Source of the DNA: Pricia antarctica
GTDB taxonomy: Bacteria; Bacteroidota; Bacteroidia; Flavobacteriales; Flavobacteriaceae
Assembly: GCA_011050085.1 (NCBI GenBank)
Contig: DRGL01000023.1
Location: 372,571 to 434,891, forward strand
Direction: 5' to 3'
Length of the DNA stretch: 62,321 nt
Within the stretch, counting starts at the first letter, position 1, and the number at the start of each line of letters is the position of its first letter. Position numbers and translations under genes: made by a program. The notes under the pieces are model-generated. The model did not search any database. It was given only the letters and a program-made list of their open reading frames with translations, and was not told the origin of the DNA. This document shows, one piece after another, positions 17,803 to 26,911 of the stretch.

Positions 17803-19395
17803 ATGTTCAAACATTTAAAAAGCGATTTGCCGGCGAGTATCGTCGTATTTTTTGTTGCGTTACCATTATGCCTTGGTATTGCCCTTGCGAGCGGCGCACC
17901 TTTATTTTCCGGTTTAATCGCCGGAATCATTGGGGGTATAGTCGTAGGCGCTTTGAGCGGTTCAAAAATTGGGGTTAGTGGTCCTGCAGCAGGTCTGGCT
18001 GCTATCGTTTTGACGGCTATTGGCACACTAGGAGGTTATGAAAATTTTCTCGTTGCCGTGGTCTTGGGGGGTGTTATTCAAATTGTGTTCGGTATTCTAA
18101 AAGCAGGTATTATTGGCTATTACTTTCCTTCTTCCGTAATTAAAGGGATGCTCACCGGTATAGGTATTATTATAATTTTAAAGCAAATACCCCATTTTTT
18201 TGGGTATGATGCCGAGGCCGAAGGTGCCGATAGTTTTTTCGAGGCCTCCGGTGAAAATACATTTTCCGCAATTCTCAATATTTCCGATAACATTATCCTT
18301 GGGTCATTAATTATAGGCGTGGCTGGGCTGGCTGTCATTTTAATTTGGGATAACTATTTAGCGAAAAAAGCTAAATTCTTTCAAATAGTTCAAGGTCCGC
18401 TGGTGGCAGTAGTATTAGGCATACTGTATTATTTATTTACTAAATCCAGTGACACATTTGCCATTGAGCAAACCCATTTGGTCAGTGTTCCGGTTCCTGA
18501 CGATGCTGCTTCTTTCATTAATCAGTTCAGCTTTCCCAATTTCTCAGCAATAACGAATCCACAGATTTGGATAACCGCTTTTACAATTGCACTGGTTGCC
18601 AGTTTGGAAACTCTACTATGCGTCGAAGCTACTGATAAATTAGACCCTCATAAAAATGTAACACCGACCAATAGGGAACTTTTGGCACAAGGCACCGGAA
18701 ACATTATATCGGGTTTAATCGGCGGATTGCCCATTACTCAAGTTATCGTTCGCAGTTCTGCTAACATCCAATCTGGGGGAAGAACAAAATTATCAGCAAT
18801 AATACATGGTTTCTTCTTATTGATTTCGGTCATCTTGATTCCGAATTTATTAAATAAGATTCCGCTCTCAGTATTAGCAGCCATTCTCTTTGTCGTTGGG
18901 TATAAACTGGCCAAACCAGCCTTATTCAAGAGTATGTACAATTTAGGATGGAAACAGTCTGTACCCTTTGCCGTTACGGTAGTAGGGATTGTTTTTACTG
19001 ATCTTTTGACCGGTATCGGACTTGGACTCGCAGTAGGTATCGTGGTGATTTTAATTAAAAGTTATCAAAACTCCCACTTTTTACATATCGAGGATAAAAG
19101 CGATGGAAAACATAGAATAAAAATGTCTTTGGCAGAGGAAGTAACGTTTTTTAATAAAGGTGCCATCCTCAAAGAATTGGAGAGCTTACCAAGGGATACT
19201 TACCTGGAGCTTGATCTAATAAAGACCCGATATCTTGACAATGATATTATCGAAATTTTGGATGACTTCTCAGTAAAGGCGAAGGAAAGAAATATAGATA
19301 TTAAGTTGGTTTCTAAGCGCGGTGTTGAAGAAAATCCGGATAATTTCTATCAATTTTTTAAAGAAAGACCCAAATCAAAAATAAGCCTTAGCTAG
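17803..19395 (+). CDS. SulP family anion transporter with STAS domain (candidate bicarbonate transporter)
   Basis: About 530 residues from ATG 17803; the frame opens earlier at a TTG (17764), but homologue-like sequence begins MFKHLKSDLPASIVVFFVALP. Around a dozen hydrophobic helices carry SulP signatures: PLCLGIALASGAP, SGPAAGLAAIVLTAIG and the later ALVASLETLLCVEATDKLD and GGLPITQVIVRSSANIQSGG. A C-terminal STAS domain follows (about 445-520). SulP proteins move sulfate, bicarbonate or other anions. The adjacent UspA-like protein, beta-carbonic anhydrase and second SulP favour bicarbonate here, which is inference. The Usp gene begins 6 bp downstream. Confidence 0.9.
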   Translation: MFKHLKSDLPASIVVFFVALPLCLGIALASGAPLFSGLIAGIIGGIVVGALSGSKIGVSGPAAGLAAIVLTAIGTLGGYENFLVAVVLGGVIQIVFGILKAGIIGYYFPSSVIKGMLTGIGIIIILKQIPHFFGYDAEAEGADSFFEASGENTFSAILNISDNIILGSLIIGVAGLAVILIWDNYLAKKAKFFQIVQGPLVAVVLGILYYLFTKSSDTFAIEQTHLVSVPVPDDAASFINQFSFPNFSAITNPQIWITAFTIALVASLETLLCVEATDKLDPHKNVTPTNRELLAQGTGNIISGLIGGLPITQVIVRSSANIQSGGRTKLSAIIHGFFLLISVILIPNLLNKIPLSVLAAILFVVGYKLAKPALFKSMYNLGWKQSVPFAVTVVGIVFTDLLTGIGLGLAVGIVVILIKSYQNSHFLHIEDKSDGKHRIKMSLAEEVTFFNKGAILKELESLPRDTYLELDLIKTRYLDNDIIEILDDFSVKAKERNIDIKLVSKRGVEENPDNFYQFFKERPKSKISLS

Positions 19396-19401
19396 AGCGT
19401 C

Positions 19402-20229
19402 ATGGAAAATAACTTGTATAAAATAATGGTGCTTTCAGATTTGAGTAGTACTACAAAGGAAACCCTCAAAACTACGATTGAGGTTGCGAAGATAATTGGA
19501 GGTGAGATACAGGTATTCAGTGTTAAAAGACTTACAGAAGTTGTAGATGTCGATAATCAATTATCTGCTATGAGGTCAATTAATACCGAACATTCGGTAA
19601 TCGATAAGAAATTGAAGAAAATGATAGACTCGATTTCTGGTAGCCAAGATATTACTATAAGCTATTCATTTGCTTTCGGAAATATAAAAAATCAAATTAG
19701 CAGGTATATCGATGAAAAAGCTCCTGATATCATCGTGTTGGGCAAACGGAAGAATAAGCCCTTAAGTTTTATCGGAGATAGTATTACGGAATTTGTGTTA
19801 ACTACATTTGAGGGACCGATATTGATTGCTTCAGATAAACTCACATGGGAACCGGAACAAAAATTATCCATAGGAATATTGAACGGATGCTCCCCTTCCC
19901 AAAGTACCAGATTTGCATCCGACTTAATGCTTAAAGTCAAGAAACCTATAAAATCTTTTAAATTCGTAAATGATTCGGAAGGTTCAGAAACACAAAATAT
20001 TTTGCAAGAGGAACAAATGGTAGAATATGCCTTCGATTATACCAAAGGAGCTATCAACGGGCTTTCAAAATATGTGTCGCAGAATAAGGTAGATCTGCTG
20101 TTTTTGGATAGAGAATCTAATAATTTGAATTCCCAAACAACTTTGGAGACATCTGATATAAGGCATATAATCAATAAAAGTAAGGTTTCCCTATTAATAT
20201 CCGATACAAGGATTCAACGCCTTGTCTAA
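19402..20229 (+). CDS. Universal stress protein-like (UspA) protein
   Basis: A 275-residue cytoplasmic protein. The N-terminal half follows the Usp fold: IMVLSDLSSTTKETL strand-helix, then IVLGKRKNKPLSFIGDS, close to the Usp GxRxxx-SxxxxS nucleotide loop, and GPILIAS as the closing strand. The second half is a weaker repeat of the same fold (LDRESNN and SLLISDT). It starts 6 bp after the SulP stop and precedes the carbonic anhydrase by 39 bp. Usp domains are sometimes fused or adjacent to transporters and bind ATP or AMP, so a regulatory role for the SulP transporter is plausible but unproven. Confidence 0.78.
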   Translation: MENNLYKIMVLSDLSSTTKETLKTTIEVAKIIGGEIQVFSVKRLTEVVDVDNQLSAMRSINTEHSVIDKKLKKMIDSISGSQDITISYSFAFGNIKNQISRYIDEKAPDIIVLGKRKNKPLSFIGDSITEFVLTTFEGPILIASDKLTWEPEQKLSIGILNGCSPSQSTRFASDLMLKVKKPIKSFKFVNDSEGSETQNILQEEQMVEYAFDYTKGAINGLSKYVSQNKVDLLFLDRESNNLNSQTTLETSDIRHIINKSKVSLLISDTRIQRLV

Positions 20230-20268
20230 AAAAAACTACATTATTATAAACGTAATATTTACAATTTT

Positions 20269-20898
20269 ATGAAAGCACATACTAAAGAATCACAGGCAAC
20301 GATGACACCTAAAAAGTCGTTGGAGTTTTTAATTGAAGGAAACAAACGTTTCCAGAATAACCTAAAGGCCAATCGCAACCTTTTAGAACAGGTAAACGAC
20401 ACCAGTGAGGGCCAGTTTCCGTTCGCGACCATATTGAGTTGTATCGATTCGAGAGTATCTGCCGAACTTGTTTTTGATCAAGGCCTTGGTGATGTTTTCA
20501 GCGTGCGCATCGCGGGCAACTTTGTTAACGAAGATATTCTTGGAAGTATGGAGTTCGGCTGTAAATTGGCAGGTACAAAATTAGTAGTCGTTTTAGGCCA
20601 TACAAGTTGCGGTGCCATAAAAGGAGCCTGCGATCATGCTAGAATGGGTAACTTGACAGCGTTGATCAATAAAATCGAACCTGCGGTAGCGGCCGTCAAA
20701 GATCCCGTTGATGAAAGCAAAAGAAATTCTAAAAATCTTGATTTCGTAGATAAGGTTTCCGCAAAGAATGTCGAACTCACTCTAGAGAATATCAGGGAAC
20801 GTAGCCGTATTTTATCGGATATGGAGAAAAATGGGGAAGTAATGATTGTTGGTGCTATGTATGATATATCTACAGGCGAGGTCGAATTTTATAATTAA
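20269..20898 (+). CDS. Beta-carbonic anhydrase
   Basis: A 209-residue zinc enzyme that interconverts CO2 and bicarbonate. The zinc ligands are Cys58 (SCIDSRVS), His111 and Cys114 (GHTSCGA), with the Asp60-Arg62 dyad in CIDSR. The segment GDVFSVRIAGN is the classic second motif. No signal peptide, so cytoplasmic. It lies between two SulP transporters, matching an arrangement where imported bicarbonate is buffered for carboxylation. Length and motifs are normal for the bacterial type. Confidence 0.95.
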   Translation: MKAHTKESQATMTPKKSLEFLIEGNKRFQNNLKANRNLLEQVNDTSEGQFPFATILSCIDSRVSAELVFDQGLGDVFSVRIAGNFVNEDILGSMEFGCKLAGTKLVVVLGHTSCGAIKGACDHARMGNLTALINKIEPAVAAVKDPVDESKRNSKNLDFVDKVSAKNVELTLENIRERSRILSDMEKNGEVMIVGAMYDISTGEVEFYN

Positions 20899-21075
20899 GC
20901 GATATAAAGGTTTAGTAAATTGATTTAAACCGGTTCAAGAAAAATACTTCTTTCGAAGATTTACGCAACCCATCAGTTTTGATGGACATTTTTACGCTCT
21001 AAATTGTATGTTATGACATAATTCAAACTTTTCATGCTAGATGAGTGTAATATCATAGTAAATCATTAGATTCCT

Positions 21076-21111
21076 AAAAAAAGCCGATGTTTCCATATTG
21101 GCTTTTTTTTT
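21076..21111 (+). terminator. Rho-independent terminator, possibly attenuator, before the second SulP gene
   Basis: An A-run followed by GCCGAT (21083-21088), an 8-base loop, ATTGGC (21097-21102) and nine T residues. The loop segment GTTTCCATA (21089-21097) is also a perfect complement of TATGGAAAC (21111-21119) just downstream, so two mutually exclusive hairpins can form. A further small palindrome, CCAATT-TG-AATTGG, occupies 21119-21132. The structure ends 26 bp before the SulP start. Confidence 0.7.
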
Positions 21112-21157
21112 ATGGAAACCAATTTGAATTGGATAACCTAACCGCTCTAATAACCAT

Positions 21158-23044
21158 ATGAAAAACCTATTCGCTCACTTTAAAGGTGACCTTTTTGGTG
21201 GCGTCACTGCCGGAATCGTTGCCCTTCCCTTAGCTCTTGCCTTTGGGGTGAGTTCTGGAATGGGCCCAAGTGCCGGACTTTACGGTGCCATTTTTATTAG
21301 TTTTTTCGCTGCACTTTTTGGCGGTACGAATACACAAATTTCAGGACCTACCGCACCGATGACCGCAGTAAGTATGGTTGTTATTGCTGGTATCGTCGCC
21401 GCCAATGATGGAAGTCTTGAAAAAGCCCTACCTGCGATTCTCATTGTTTTCTTGCTAGCAGGCCTGATGCAAATTGGACTAGGGTTAATCGGCGTTGGCA
21501 AGTATATTCGGTATATTCCTTATCCTGTAGTTTCTGGATTTATGACCGCTATTGGAGTTATAATATTAGTTACACAGGTTTTACCCGCAATGGGCTATTA
21601 CCCTAAAGAGGATGCCGAACTTGTGAACAAGTACAAGCCGCAGGCCGAAGAGATTATTCTCGATAATATCTTGAAGGAAGAGGCAGGTGAAGGTATTCTC
21701 GTACTTGAAGATTTTGAGCAAACTATTAAAAGGGCAGGTAAGATTACCGAAGAAGACATGCTAAAAGAGGCCAGAACCCTCGCCAAGTCAGAGACTTCGG
21801 GTGTTGTTGGTGCGATTAAAGTTTTACCAAGGGCGATTCAGAACATCAATTGGCTTGAATTGATATTGGCCTTGGCCACCATTATTATCATTTACGGCTT
21901 TAAAAAAATCACCACAACCATACCCAGTGCCCTGGTCGCCTTAGTGGTCGTTTCAGGTGTCGCGTACGGTTTTGGGTTGAATTATCGACCAATCGAGCAG
22001 ATACCTGGCGGACTCCCTATGCCGAACTTAGGTATCTTCACCAATTTCGAATTAGGTCAGGTTACCCCTTATGTATTTACCGCATTGACTTTGGCACTTT
22101 TGGGTGCCATCGATTCACTATTGACGTCAGTAGTGGCCGATAACATGACAAAGACTAAACACCAACCCAATAAAGAACTTGTCGGCCAAGGCATCGGCAA
22201 CAGCATCGCTGCCATTTTCGGCGGTATACCCGGTGCTGGTGCAACTATAAGAACAGTTGTCAATATCAATGCTGGCGGCAAGAGTAAATTGTCAGGTATG
22301 GTCGCAGGATTGTTGTTGCTAGTTATTCTTTTGGCCCTGGGTCCTGTTGCATCGCAAATTCCTGCAGCCGTTCTTGCGGGCATTCTAGTAACTGTGGGTA
22401 TCGGCGTGATGGACTACAAAGGGTTAAAGGCTATCCCCAGCCTTCCAAAAGACCTTAGTTTGGGTCCGATAAAATTCAGTTCCGAAGTTATAATTATGCT
22501 GGTAGTACTTGTGTTATCTTCCGTATGGAACTTGGTTTACGCTGTGGGGGTCGGGTTGATAATCGCTTCATTGATGTTTATGAAAAAGATGGGCGACCTT
22601 ACTGCTGAGCGTTCTGATGTAAAGGCCTTGGTCGAAGAAGAAGGTTGGATGGACGAGGTCAACTTTCCTCAAAATTTAAAGGAAGAGGTATACGTAAAGC
22701 ACCTTAAAGGCCCTTTATTTTTTGGTTCTACCAATGAGTTTCAGCAAATGGCCGATCAGATACCGAGAACGGCGTCTACCGTAATTATTCGTATGGATAG
22801 AATGCAGTACATGGATCAATCGGGCTTGTACACCTTGGAGGATGTTCTTATCGATTTAAAAAAATCAGAAATTAACGTGTTGTTCGTTGAAGTGCTACCC
22901 CAACCCCGCTATATGATGGAGCGGGTTGATGTCATTCCAGACTTGATTCCTGAAGAGCATATCTTCGAGAATTTTGCCGATTGTTTACATTGGATAGATG
23001 TAAACGTGAAAGAAAAATACACCAAGCGTGAAATTAATGGATGA
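21158..23044 (+). CDS. SulP family anion transporter with STAS domain, second copy
   Basis: A 628-residue transporter. SulP signatures are visible: GGVTAGIVALPLALAFGVSSG, where the count here covers helix 1, ISGPTAPMTAVSM, and later AIDSLLTSVVADNMTKTKHQ and GIPGAGATIRTVVNINAGG. An unusual soluble insertion of roughly 70 charged residues (about 145-215) sits between membrane helices. A STAS domain follows (about 500-600) with the conserved-type MDQSGLYTLED loop. It belongs to the BicA-like branch by its GxGA and threonine-rich segment, although substrate cannot be proven. A terminator-like hairpin in its leader suggests separate control from the carbonic anhydrase. Confidence 0.9.
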   Translation: MKNLFAHFKGDLFGGVTAGIVALPLALAFGVSSGMGPSAGLYGAIFISFFAALFGGTNTQISGPTAPMTAVSMVVIAGIVAANDGSLEKALPAILIVFLLAGLMQIGLGLIGVGKYIRYIPYPVVSGFMTAIGVIILVTQVLPAMGYYPKEDAELVNKYKPQAEEIILDNILKEEAGEGILVLEDFEQTIKRAGKITEEDMLKEARTLAKSETSGVVGAIKVLPRAIQNINWLELILALATIIIIYGFKKITTTIPSALVALVVVSGVAYGFGLNYRPIEQIPGGLPMPNLGIFTNFELGQVTPYVFTALTLALLGAIDSLLTSVVADNMTKTKHQPNKELVGQGIGNSIAAIFGGIPGAGATIRTVVNINAGGKSKLSGMVAGLLLLVILLALGPVASQIPAAVLAGILVTVGIGVMDYKGLKAIPSLPKDLSLGPIKFSSEVIIMLVVLVLSSVWNLVYAVGVGLIIASLMFMKKMGDLTAERSDVKALVEEEGWMDEVNFPQNLKEEVYVKHLKGPLFFGSTNEFQQMADQIPRTASTVIIRMDRMQYMDQSGLYTLEDVLIDLKKSEINVLFVEVLPQPRYMMERVDVIPDLIPEEHIFENFADCLHWIDVNVKEKYTKREING

Positions 23045-23221
23045 CGCTCAATTTCCACTTGTAGTCGCACTACTATAAACATGTATTGGAAATGGGAACG
23101 TTTTTATTGCAAACGAGTTTCTAATTTTATTTTTCTTCGTACTCCAAAACCGTATCTTTGCGCAACATTGAACCGGAGCAAAATGAGTATCAGCTTCGGT
23201 TTGTAAAATTTGAAATAGTAC

Positions 23222-24148
23222 ATGGGTAAACTTCTGATAGTAGGCACTGTAGCCTTTGACGAAATAGAGACTCCTTTTGGCAAAACGGATAAAATATTGG
23301 GCGGTGCGGCAACGTTTATCGGATTGGCAGCATCACAATTTGAGAACGAATCGGCCATTGTATCCATAGTTGGCGACGACTTACCGAAAGAGTATCTAGA
23401 TTTACTCGAAAACAAAAACATTGACATATCGGGCATTGAGATAGTAAAGGGTGGAAAGACTTTTTATTGGAAAGGTAAATATCATAACGATTTAAATTCA
23501 AGGGATACATTAGCTACCGAACTGAATACCTTGGCCGATTTCAATCCCAGGGTCCCTGAAAAATTTAAGGATGCCGATGTGGTCATGTTGGGAAATTTAC
23601 ATCCCGGGGTTCAACTGAGCGTCATCAATCAAATGTCAAAACGCCCGAAACTTATCGTACTAGACACCATGAATTTTTGGATGGATAATGCTTTGGATGA
23701 CCTTAAAGAGGTTATTAAGCACATAGACGTAATCACTATTAACGATGAAGAAGCCCGTCAGTTGACCAATGAGTATTCACTCGTAAAAGCCGCCGAAGAA
23801 ATCCAGAAAATGGGTCCGAAGTATGTTGTCATCAAGAAGGGGGAACATGGCGCACTATTGTTCCATGATGAGAAAGTGTTCTTCGCTCCTGCATTGCCGC
23901 TAGAAGAGGTGTTTGACCCAACTGGTGCAGGTGACACCTTTGCAGGGGGATTCGCAGGATATTTGGCCGCCACTAGTGGTGTTTCCTTTGGAAACCTCAA
24001 AAATGCGGTTATTCATGGGTCTAATTTAGCATCGTTTTGTGTAGAACGTTTTGGAACCAAACGGATGCAAGACCTGAAAAGGGAAGAAGTAAATCAACGC
24101 TTGCATCAGTTCAAGACCTTGACCCAATTCGATATAGAATTAAGATAA
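23222..24148 (+). CDS. PfkB/ribokinase-family kinase
   Basis: A 308-residue sugar or nucleoside kinase. The start GKLLIVGTVAFDEIETPFG and GGAATFIGLAAS form the first substrate-binding region, and DPTGAGDTFAGGF near 237 holds the catalytic Asp and anion hole. NDEEARQL is a typical pre-ATP motif. It differs from the fructokinase at 1859: there is no fructokinase-type GGAPAN segment, and general similarity is to adenosine kinase-like or ribokinase-like proteins. A terminator follows at 24159, so it is transcribed apart from the purF-like gene. The substrate is unknown. Confidence 0.86.
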   Translation: MGKLLIVGTVAFDEIETPFGKTDKILGGAATFIGLAASQFENESAIVSIVGDDLPKEYLDLLENKNIDISGIEIVKGGKTFYWKGKYHNDLNSRDTLATELNTLADFNPRVPEKFKDADVVMLGNLHPGVQLSVINQMSKRPKLIVLDTMNFWMDNALDDLKEVIKHIDVITINDEEARQLTNEYSLVKAAEEIQKMGPKYVVIKKGEHGALLFHDEKVFFAPALPLEEVFDPTGAGDTFAGGFAGYLAATSGVSFGNLKNAVIHGSNLASFCVERFGTKRMQDLKREEVNQRLHQFKTLTQFDIELR

Positions 24149-24158
24149 AAAATAATCT

Positions 24159-24181
24159 GCCCCAATGTTCGGGGCTTTTTT
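24159..24181 (+). terminator. Rho-independent terminator after the PfkB kinase
   Basis: GCCCC and GGGGC arms with a 7-base loop, followed by six or seven T residues, 10 bp after the kinase stop. It separates the kinase from the purF-like gene. Confidence 0.75.
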
Positions 24182-24242
24182 GATCCATAAGCATTAGCTT
24201 TTTAATTATTTATACGTAACGCTTTTAATCACGCAAACCTCA

Positions 24243-26141
24243 ATGAGCGACGCTATCAAACATGAATGTGGTATTTCGGTAATCCGATTGCTAAAACCCT
24301 TGGAATATTATAAGGAAAAATATGGTACTGCCTTTTATGGGGTCAACAAGATGTACCTCATGATGGAAAAGCAGCACAACCGTGGTCAAGACGGTGCAGG
24401 CTTTGCCAGTATTAAATTGGATATGAAGGCCGGTGAGCGCTACATGAGCAGAGTTCGCTCTGCGGAGCAACAACCCATACAGGATATCTTTGACCAAATC
24501 AACGATCGAATCAATACTACTTTAAAAGAACATCCGGAATATGTAGATGATGTTGCGATGCAAAAAAAACATATCCCTTATATCGGCGAAGTGCTTTTAG
24601 GCCATGTTCGCTATGGTACTTTCGGTAAAAATAGTATCGAAAGCGTTCATCCATTCTTAAGGCAGAACAATTGGATGCACCGCAACCTCATAATAGCCGG
24701 AAACTTCAACATGACCAATGTGAACGAACTGTTCGATAATTTGATTCAGTTGGGGCAACATCCCAAGGAAATGGCGGATACGGTCACAGTAATGGAAAAA
24801 ATTGGTCATTTTCTTGACGATGCTGTTGCAAAGCTCTATAAACAGATTAAGAAACAAGGCCATACAAAACAAGAAGCTTCCCCATTGATTGCCGAACGAT
24901 TAAAAGTTCATAAGATTTTAAGAAGAGCGGCAAAAAATTGGGATGGTGGGTATGCTATGGCCGGACTGTTGGGCCATGGTGATGCTTTCGTTTTGCGGGA
25001 CCCTGCAGGCATACGTCCAGTTTATCACTATCAAGACGACGAAGTGGTAGTGGTCGCTTCCGAAAGACCTGCAATACAAACTGTATTCAACGTTCCTTAT
25101 GAAGAAGTCAAAGAATTGACTCCGGGCCATGCCATTATCGTGAAAAAGAACGGCAGTACATCCGTCATGGAAATATTGCATCCAGTAGAGAGAAAGGCCT
25201 GCTCATTCGAACGCATCTATTTCTCAAGAGGCAGTGATAAAGAAATATATCAAGAACGTAAAATGCTGGGGAAATTACTTTTCCCCCAAATATTAAAATC
25301 GATTGAAAACGACATTAAGAACACCGTATTCTCCTATATACCCAATACCGCTGAAACCTCATTTTATGGAATGGTCAAGGAGGCTCAAAATTATCTAAAC
25401 AAGCGAAAGGAAGAGCAAATTTTAGCCTTAGGTACCAAAATTACTAGCAAGCAACTTCATGAAATTCTCGAAATACGTCCACGTATAGAAAAGGTGGCCA
25501 TCAAGGATGCAAAATTACGTACGTTTATTACACAAGATAGCAGCAGGGATGATTTGGTCGCACACATTTATGATATTTCATATGGTTCTGTGGATAAAGG
25601 GGACAATTTGGTCATTATAGATGATAGCATTGTTCGTGGTACGACCCTTAAAAAAAGTATTCTCCGTATTTTAGACAGGTTATGGCCTAAAAAAATAATT
25701 GTAGTTTCTTCTGCCCCACAGATTCGTTATCCCGATTGTTACGGTATCGATATGGCCAAGCTAGAAGATTTCATAGCCTTTAAAGCTGCTTTGGCATTGC
25801 ACCAAGAACGTCTTACTATGAATGTGGTCGATGACATTTATGACAAATGTTTGGCGCAGACCGATTCTAAAGATATCGATGTAATTAATTACGTAAAGGA
25901 TTTTTACGCTCCTTTTACCGCACAGGAAATTTCCCAAAAAATCGGTGAGTTATTGAGTCCTGATGGTATTAATGCCGAAGTGGAAATTATTTATCAAACT
26001 ATAGAAAACCTACATAAAGCTTGTCCAAAAAACTTGGGTGATTGGTATTTCACTGGAAACTATCCTACCGCAGGTGGCAATAGAGTAGTTAATAGAGCAT
26101 TTATAAATTTTTACGAAGGTAAAAACGAACGAGCTTACTAA
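24243..26141 (+). CDS. Long amidophosphoribosyltransferase-like protein (PurF family)
   Basis: A 632-residue protein with a class II glutamine amidotransferase domain followed by a phosphoribosyltransferase domain. The catalytic nucleophile would be Cys9 (HECGISVIR), so an eight-residue propeptide must be removed. Other GATase motifs are GHVRYGTFG and AGNFNMTN; the linker contains RDPAGIRPVYHY and the PRPP loop is VIIDDSIVRGTTLKK. Ordinary PurF is about 470-510 residues; here the extra length is a long N-terminal insertion and a C-terminal extension of about 100 residues. Many Flavobacteria seem to have such a long homologue beside the usual purF, so purine synthesis is not certain as its role. 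Four small RNA units follow directly. Confidence 0.85.
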   Translation: MSDAIKHECGISVIRLLKPLEYYKEKYGTAFYGVNKMYLMMEKQHNRGQDGAGFASIKLDMKAGERYMSRVRSAEQQPIQDIFDQINDRINTTLKEHPEYVDDVAMQKKHIPYIGEVLLGHVRYGTFGKNSIESVHPFLRQNNWMHRNLIIAGNFNMTNVNELFDNLIQLGQHPKEMADTVTVMEKIGHFLDDAVAKLYKQIKKQGHTKQEASPLIAERLKVHKILRRAAKNWDGGYAMAGLLGHGDAFVLRDPAGIRPVYHYQDDEVVVVASERPAIQTVFNVPYEEVKELTPGHAIIVKKNGSTSVMEILHPVERKACSFERIYFSRGSDKEIYQERKMLGKLLFPQILKSIENDIKNTVFSYIPNTAETSFYGMVKEAQNYLNKRKEEQILALGTKITSKQLHEILEIRPRIEKVAIKDAKLRTFITQDSSRDDLVAHIYDISYGSVDKGDNLVIIDDSIVRGTTLKKSILRILDRLWPKKIIVVSSAPQIRYPDCYGIDMAKLEDFIAFKAALALHQERLTMNVVDDIYDKCLAQTDSKDIDVINYVKDFYAPFTAQEISQKIGELLSPDGINAEVEIIYQTIENLHKACPKNLGDWYFTGNYPTAGGNRVVNRAFINFYEGKNERAY

Positions 26142-26257
26142 TGTGCATTAATTAGCTGATTTATAGGATTTCATCGATGAACTACTTTTAAACGTGTATT
26201 TCATCGACAATTTCCGCTATATGTCGTTTTTTGAACGATACAACTATTTTCCCAAGC

Positions 26258-26265
26258 TACATTTG
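26258..26265 (+). promoter_or_regulatory. -7 box of small RNA unit 1
   Basis: TACATTTG matches the Bacteroidota primary-sigma consensus TAnnTTTG and lies 5 bp before the conserved RNA start. No clear -33 TTTG box at the usual spacing. Confidence 0.6.
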
Positions 26266-26270
26266 AGCTT

Positions 26271-26342
26271 ACCATAGCATAAGTAGGTTAAGTTCATGGT
26301 AAGATTTGGGGCAAAAAAGGCGGAGACTTCTCCGCCTTTTTT
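26271..26342 (+). ncRNA. Candidate small RNA, unit 1 of 4
   Basis: A predicted 72-nt transcript. Its 5' part is a hairpin, here extended to CTTACCAT/ATGGTAAG (stem from 26268), around a 20-base loop AGCATAAGTAGGTTAAGTTC. A constant AAGATTTGGGG linker follows. The 3' part is an intrinsic terminator: GGCGGAGA, loop CT, TCTCCGCC and six T (26319-26342). The four units share about 40 identical or nearly identical bases while their spacers do not align by eye. No reading frame is shared beyond ATGGTAAGATTTGGG (MVRFG), after which frames diverge through the terminator. Function unknown. The terminator also ends the purF-like transcript. Confidence 0.72.
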
Positions 26343-26559
26343 ATTTTAGAAGTGTTTGCTTTTTGATTAATTCCCTGCTTATAATGTATTAATACCAACG
26401 GACGAACAAGTCTTAAGGTAGTTTGACTAATTCAGGAAGTATACCACGACTTTCTAGAATATTACAAAAGGTCTCTAAAATCGATAGTAGTTAGAATGCT
26501 ACTTAACCCAAATATTCCTCCATACAACAAGAAATATTTTCCTCGCTGGCACTCTGTCA
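26343..26559. other. Spacer between small RNA units 1 and 2
   Basis: 217 bp of AT-rich DNA without a supported gene. It does not align by eye with the other two spacers, so the whole unit was not simply duplicated recently with its flanks. Short open frames on both strands here run through the RNA units and look accidental. Confidence 0.6.
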
Positions 26560-26567
26560 TACATTTG
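26560..26567 (+). promoter_or_regulatory. -7 box of small RNA unit 2
   Basis: TACATTTG, an exact TAnnTTTG match, 4 bp before the conserved ACCAT start. Confidence 0.6.
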
Positions 26568-26571
26568 TGGA

Positions 26572-26643
26572 ACCATAGCATAAGTAGGTTAAGTTCATGG
26601 TAAGATTTGGGGAAAAGGCGGAACAAATTTGTTCCGCCTTTTT
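26572..26643 (+). ncRNA. Candidate small RNA, unit 2 of 4
   Basis: A second 72-nt unit. Bases from ACCAT to TTTGGGG are identical to unit 1. The 5' stem here is five pairs (ACCAT/ATGGT). The terminator is GGCGGAACAAA/TTTGTTCCGCC, a perfect 11-base inverted repeat (26617-26638) followed by five T. The terminator arms differ from unit 1 but still pair, a compensatory pattern that supports selection on RNA structure. Confidence 0.72.
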
Positions 26644-26899
26644 ATATATGGGCTTTTTTGACTGGCATAAGTCTAACAACCAATTTATAAAGAAACCGCA
26701 TTTAAGAAGGTTCACTTTCCTAGTAGTAATGGAATTGTCTAGGAATAGGCATATACGGTCTCCCTCTAGAGCTTCTTTTGGTTTGAAATCAATACTCATA
26801 ATCTCTGTTATAAAAAAATCCGATATTGATAGAATTCTGTAGTTCAACCGAGGAAACGACCGTTTACCTAATTCATTTTAAAATAGAATAGAGTTATCC

Positions 26900-26907
26900 T
26901 ATTTTTG
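26900..26907 (+). promoter_or_regulatory. -7 box of small RNA unit 3
   Basis: TATTTTTG, an exact TAnnTTTG match, 4 bp before the conserved ACCAT start. Confidence 0.6.
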
Positions 26908-26911
26908 GAGA

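Noticed and set aside
26557-26847. Open frames of 80-97 codons on both strands across small RNA unit 2
   Set aside because: They run through the terminator hairpin, are nearly complementary to each other and are not shared by the other three units.
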